A stretch of DNA of 8,896 nucleotides, taken from NCBI GenBank assembly GCA_945872805.1, contig CAMCBE010000058.1:1-8896 (forward strand), written 5' to 3'. The position numbers and the translations under genes are program-made. Shown in pieces: positions 7,678 through 8,896 of this stretch. Numbering within the stretch: the stretch's first letter is position 1; each line of letters starts with the position of its first letter. Source of the DNA: Chitinophaga pinensis. Its GTDB lineage: Bacteria; Bacteroidota; Bacteroidia; Chitinophagales; Chitinophagaceae. The notes beneath the pieces are model-generated. The model was not told the origin of the DNA. It made no database searches and saw nothing but the letters and a program-made list of their open reading frames with translations.

Positions 7678-8369
7678 TGAAGTTGATCAAATTCTTTTTT
7701 TGAAATTGGAATAAACCTCACATTATCTCCTGCTTTTAGTAGACATGCTGGTTTATTTAATTTATTAAATAGTGCCAAAGGAGTTCTTCCAATAATTTGC
7801 CATCCACCAGGGATTTCTGTTGGGTAAATGCCAGTTTGTTTTCCTGCTATACCAATACTTCCTGCAGGAATTTTTAAAGATGGATTGTGTTTTCTTGGTA
7901 CCTCTAATTTGGAGTGCAAGATTCCCATGTATGGAAATCCAGGAATAAAACCAATCATATATACTCTATATATATTTTCGATGTGCAATTGTATAATATC
8001 TTCAATACTCATGTTTAAATGAGTAGTAAGCCAGGGTAAATCAAAGCCAAATTCGATATCATAGCATACTGGAATTTCAATGTGTTGAACACCTTGTTTT
8101 TTTTCAGCTATATTGAGGTGAGATGTATTTTCGACTATGTTTATTTTCTGCTGTAATTGATTTTTAAGTTCCTCTATATTGCAATCTGCTCCAAAATAAA
8201 TGGTTAAGCTACTGTATGCGGGAACACATTCAATAAATCCTGGAAAAGGGTTAGATTCAATTTCTTGTTGCCATGCAATGACTTGCATGTTGATGTGTTC
8301 ATCAATTGTTTGAGAAAATTCGATAGTTATCGCACGATCATGTATGCTGTATATTCTTGGTATGATCAT
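7674..8369 (-). CDS. pxpB: 5-oxoprolinase subunit PxpB (KipI family)
   Basis: The smaller partner of PxpC in the cytoplasmic 5-oxoprolinase. It has 231 residues, a normal family length. The N-terminal domain carries the weakly conserved DRAITIEF pattern (11-18). The C-terminal cyclophilin-like domain has the strong family signatures IPVCYDIEFGFDL (99-111), GFIPGFPYMG (140-149), VPRKHNPSLKIPAGSIGIAG (157-176) and TGIYPTEIPGGWQIIGRTP (179-197). The ATG at 8369 gives MIIPRIYSIHDRAI, which suits the family; no Shine-Dalgarno sequence precedes it. The gene starts 60 bases after the mqnC stop on the same strand, so read-through from mqnC is possible. An inverted repeat lies in that gap. It is coupled to pxpC by ATGA. 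In Bacillus subtilis the homologue KipI inhibits the sporulation kinase KinA; nothing here suggests that role. Confidence 0.95.
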   Translation of the reverse strand: MIIPRIYSIHDRAITIEFSQTIDEHINMQVIAWQQEIESNPFPGFIECVPAYSSLTIYFGADCNIEELKNQLQQKINIVENTSHLNIAEKKQGVQHIEIPVCYDIEFGFDLPWLTTHLNMSIEDIIQLHIENIYRVYMIGFIPGFPYMGILHSKLEVPRKHNPSLKIPAGSIGIAGKQTGIYPTEIPGGWQIIGRTPLALFNKLNKPACLLKAGDNVRFIPISKKEFDQLQ

Positions 8370-8389
8370 ACTCGAAAGTAATACTAATT

Positions 8390-8422
8390 ATGCTAGTTGA
8401 ATGTTCTCGCAAGAACATGCTA
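8390..8422. repeat. Perfect 7-bp inverted repeat nested in a direct repeat upstream of pxpB
   Basis: ATGTTCT (8401-8407) and AGAACAT (8412-8418) form a perfect inverted repeat around CGCA. It is bracketed by two copies of ATGCTA (8390-8395 and 8417-8422). The inverted repeat lies 31 to 49 bases before the pxpB ATG and 11 to 29 bases after the mqnC stop. No T run follows on either strand, so an intrinsic terminator is unlikely. An operator for a dimeric repressor or activator, or an RNA processing hairpin, fits better. No regulator gene is present in the window. Confidence 0.5.
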
Positions 8423-8429
8423 TGGTAAA

Positions 8430-8896
8430 TTAGTAGTTGATTACTTGTTCTTGAATTGAAGCAGGAATTTCCCGCCACTCATATTCTTGATTACGGAGTT
8501 GTGGTTCAAAGCCAGCTTCGCTTATGGCTTCCTGGATTGATTTGTAGGTAAATCGATGTGGCGCTCCAGCAGCACTTACCACATTTTCTTCAAGCATGAT
8601 GCTTCCAAAATCATTGGCGCCTGCATGAAGACAAATTTGAGCAATTTTTTTCCCAACGGTAAGCCAAGAGGCTTGAATATTTTTGATGTTGGGGAGCATG
8701 ATGCGACTAATTGCTATCATTCTAATATATTCTTCGCCAGTCGTTAAGTTCTGTACTCCTCGAATTTTTGTAAGCAGGGTATCCACATCTTGGAATGTCC
8801 ACGGAATAAAAGCTAAAAATCCTTTTGCATGCGCTGGTTTCCTCGATTGTACTTCACGAAGCTTTATCAAGTGATCAAAACGTTCTTCTAGCGTTT
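8430..8896 (-). CDS. mqnC: Cyclic dehypoxanthine futalosine synthase MqnC, C-terminal part (truncated by window edge)
   Basis: A radical SAM enzyme of the futalosine menaquinone pathway that cyclises dehypoxanthine futalosine. About 154 C-terminal residues are visible; the frame stays open to base 8896 (TLEERFDHLIKLREVQ at the edge), so the start and the radical SAM cysteine motif lie outside. A TTG at 8870 is not the start. Matching family features are GFLAFIPWTFQ, EEYIRMIAISRIMLPNI, IQASWLTVGKKIAQ, GANDFGSIMLEENVV and SAAGAPHR, followed by EAGFEP near the end. The sequence IQASW and GSIMLEEN favour MqnC over its paralogue MqnE, which usually has IKAYW and a different VEE region. The gene ends at the TAA 8430-8432, 60 bases before pxpB. 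It is a housekeeping quinone gene with no clear link to oxoproline use. Confidence 0.93.
   Translation of the reverse strand, partial: TLEERFDHLIKLREVQSRKPAHAKGFLAFIPWTFQDVDTLLTKIRGVQNLTTGEEYIRMIAISRIMLPNIKNIQASWLTVGKKIAQICLHAGANDFGSIMLEENVVSAAGAPHRFTYKSIQEAISEAGFEPQLRNQEYEWREIPASIQEQVINY

Noticed and set aside
6682..8369. Urea carboxylase/allophanate hydrolase or KinA-inhibitor system
   Set aside because: These are family-based labels. Separate PxpB and PxpC genes near a PxpA gene indicate 5-oxoprolinase, and no biotin carboxylase, amidase or sporulation gene is present.
8401..8418. Hairpin between mqnC and pxpB as an intrinsic terminator
   Set aside because: The 7-bp stem is only moderately stable and no T run follows on either strand.
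8868..8870. TTG at 8870 as the start of a short 146-residue gene
   Set aside because: The frame continues to the window edge with residues that fit MqnC, so this is the end of a longer gene.

Overview
The window reads as an ordinary AT-rich bacterial chromosome, most likely from the phylum Bacteroidota. Three things support this. None of the five internal starts has a clear Shine-Dalgarno sequence. Menaquinone is made by the futalosine route (mqnC). A large SWIM/SNF2 protein of a common bacterial type is present. The taxonomic call is an inference. I found no rRNA, tRNA, CRISPR array, insertion sequence or phage gene.

Layout, left to right. (1) A SWIM-type zinc finger plus SNF2 ATPase protein on the + strand, cut off by the left edge and ending at 3316. 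(2) A convergent, AT-rich gap of about 140 bases. (3) On the - strand, pxpA followed by a divergent Nramp-fold membrane transporter; the two overlap by ATGA. (4) On the + strand, a single gene for a Tat-exported six-bladed NHL beta-propeller that resembles peptidylglycine amidating lyase, ended by a strong intrinsic terminator. (5) On the - strand, pxpB followed by pxpC, again overlapping by ATGA. (6) The C-terminal part of mqnC on the - strand, cut off by the right edge.

The core is a prokaryotic 5-oxoprolinase cluster. PxpA, PxpB and PxpC together convert 5-oxoproline (pyroglutamate) to glutamate using ATP. The Nramp-fold gene matches the arrangement in the Bacillus subtilis ycsF-ycsG-ycsI-kipI-kipA region. 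However, the residues that bind metal in true Nramp proteins are not at their usual places here, so it may carry 5-oxoproline or another organic substrate. The NHL gene splits the cluster into pxpBC and pxpA-transporter on the opposite strand. Its predicted export suggests either an insertion or a periplasmic partner that feeds the pathway.

The most interesting points are the transporter with altered substrate-site motifs, the exported PAL-like propeller inside the oxoprolinase cluster, and a perfect 7-bp inverted repeat nested in a 6-bp direct repeat just upstream of pxpB. I see no wholly new system, but the pairing of oxoprolinase, transporter and exported propeller is a testable functional module.
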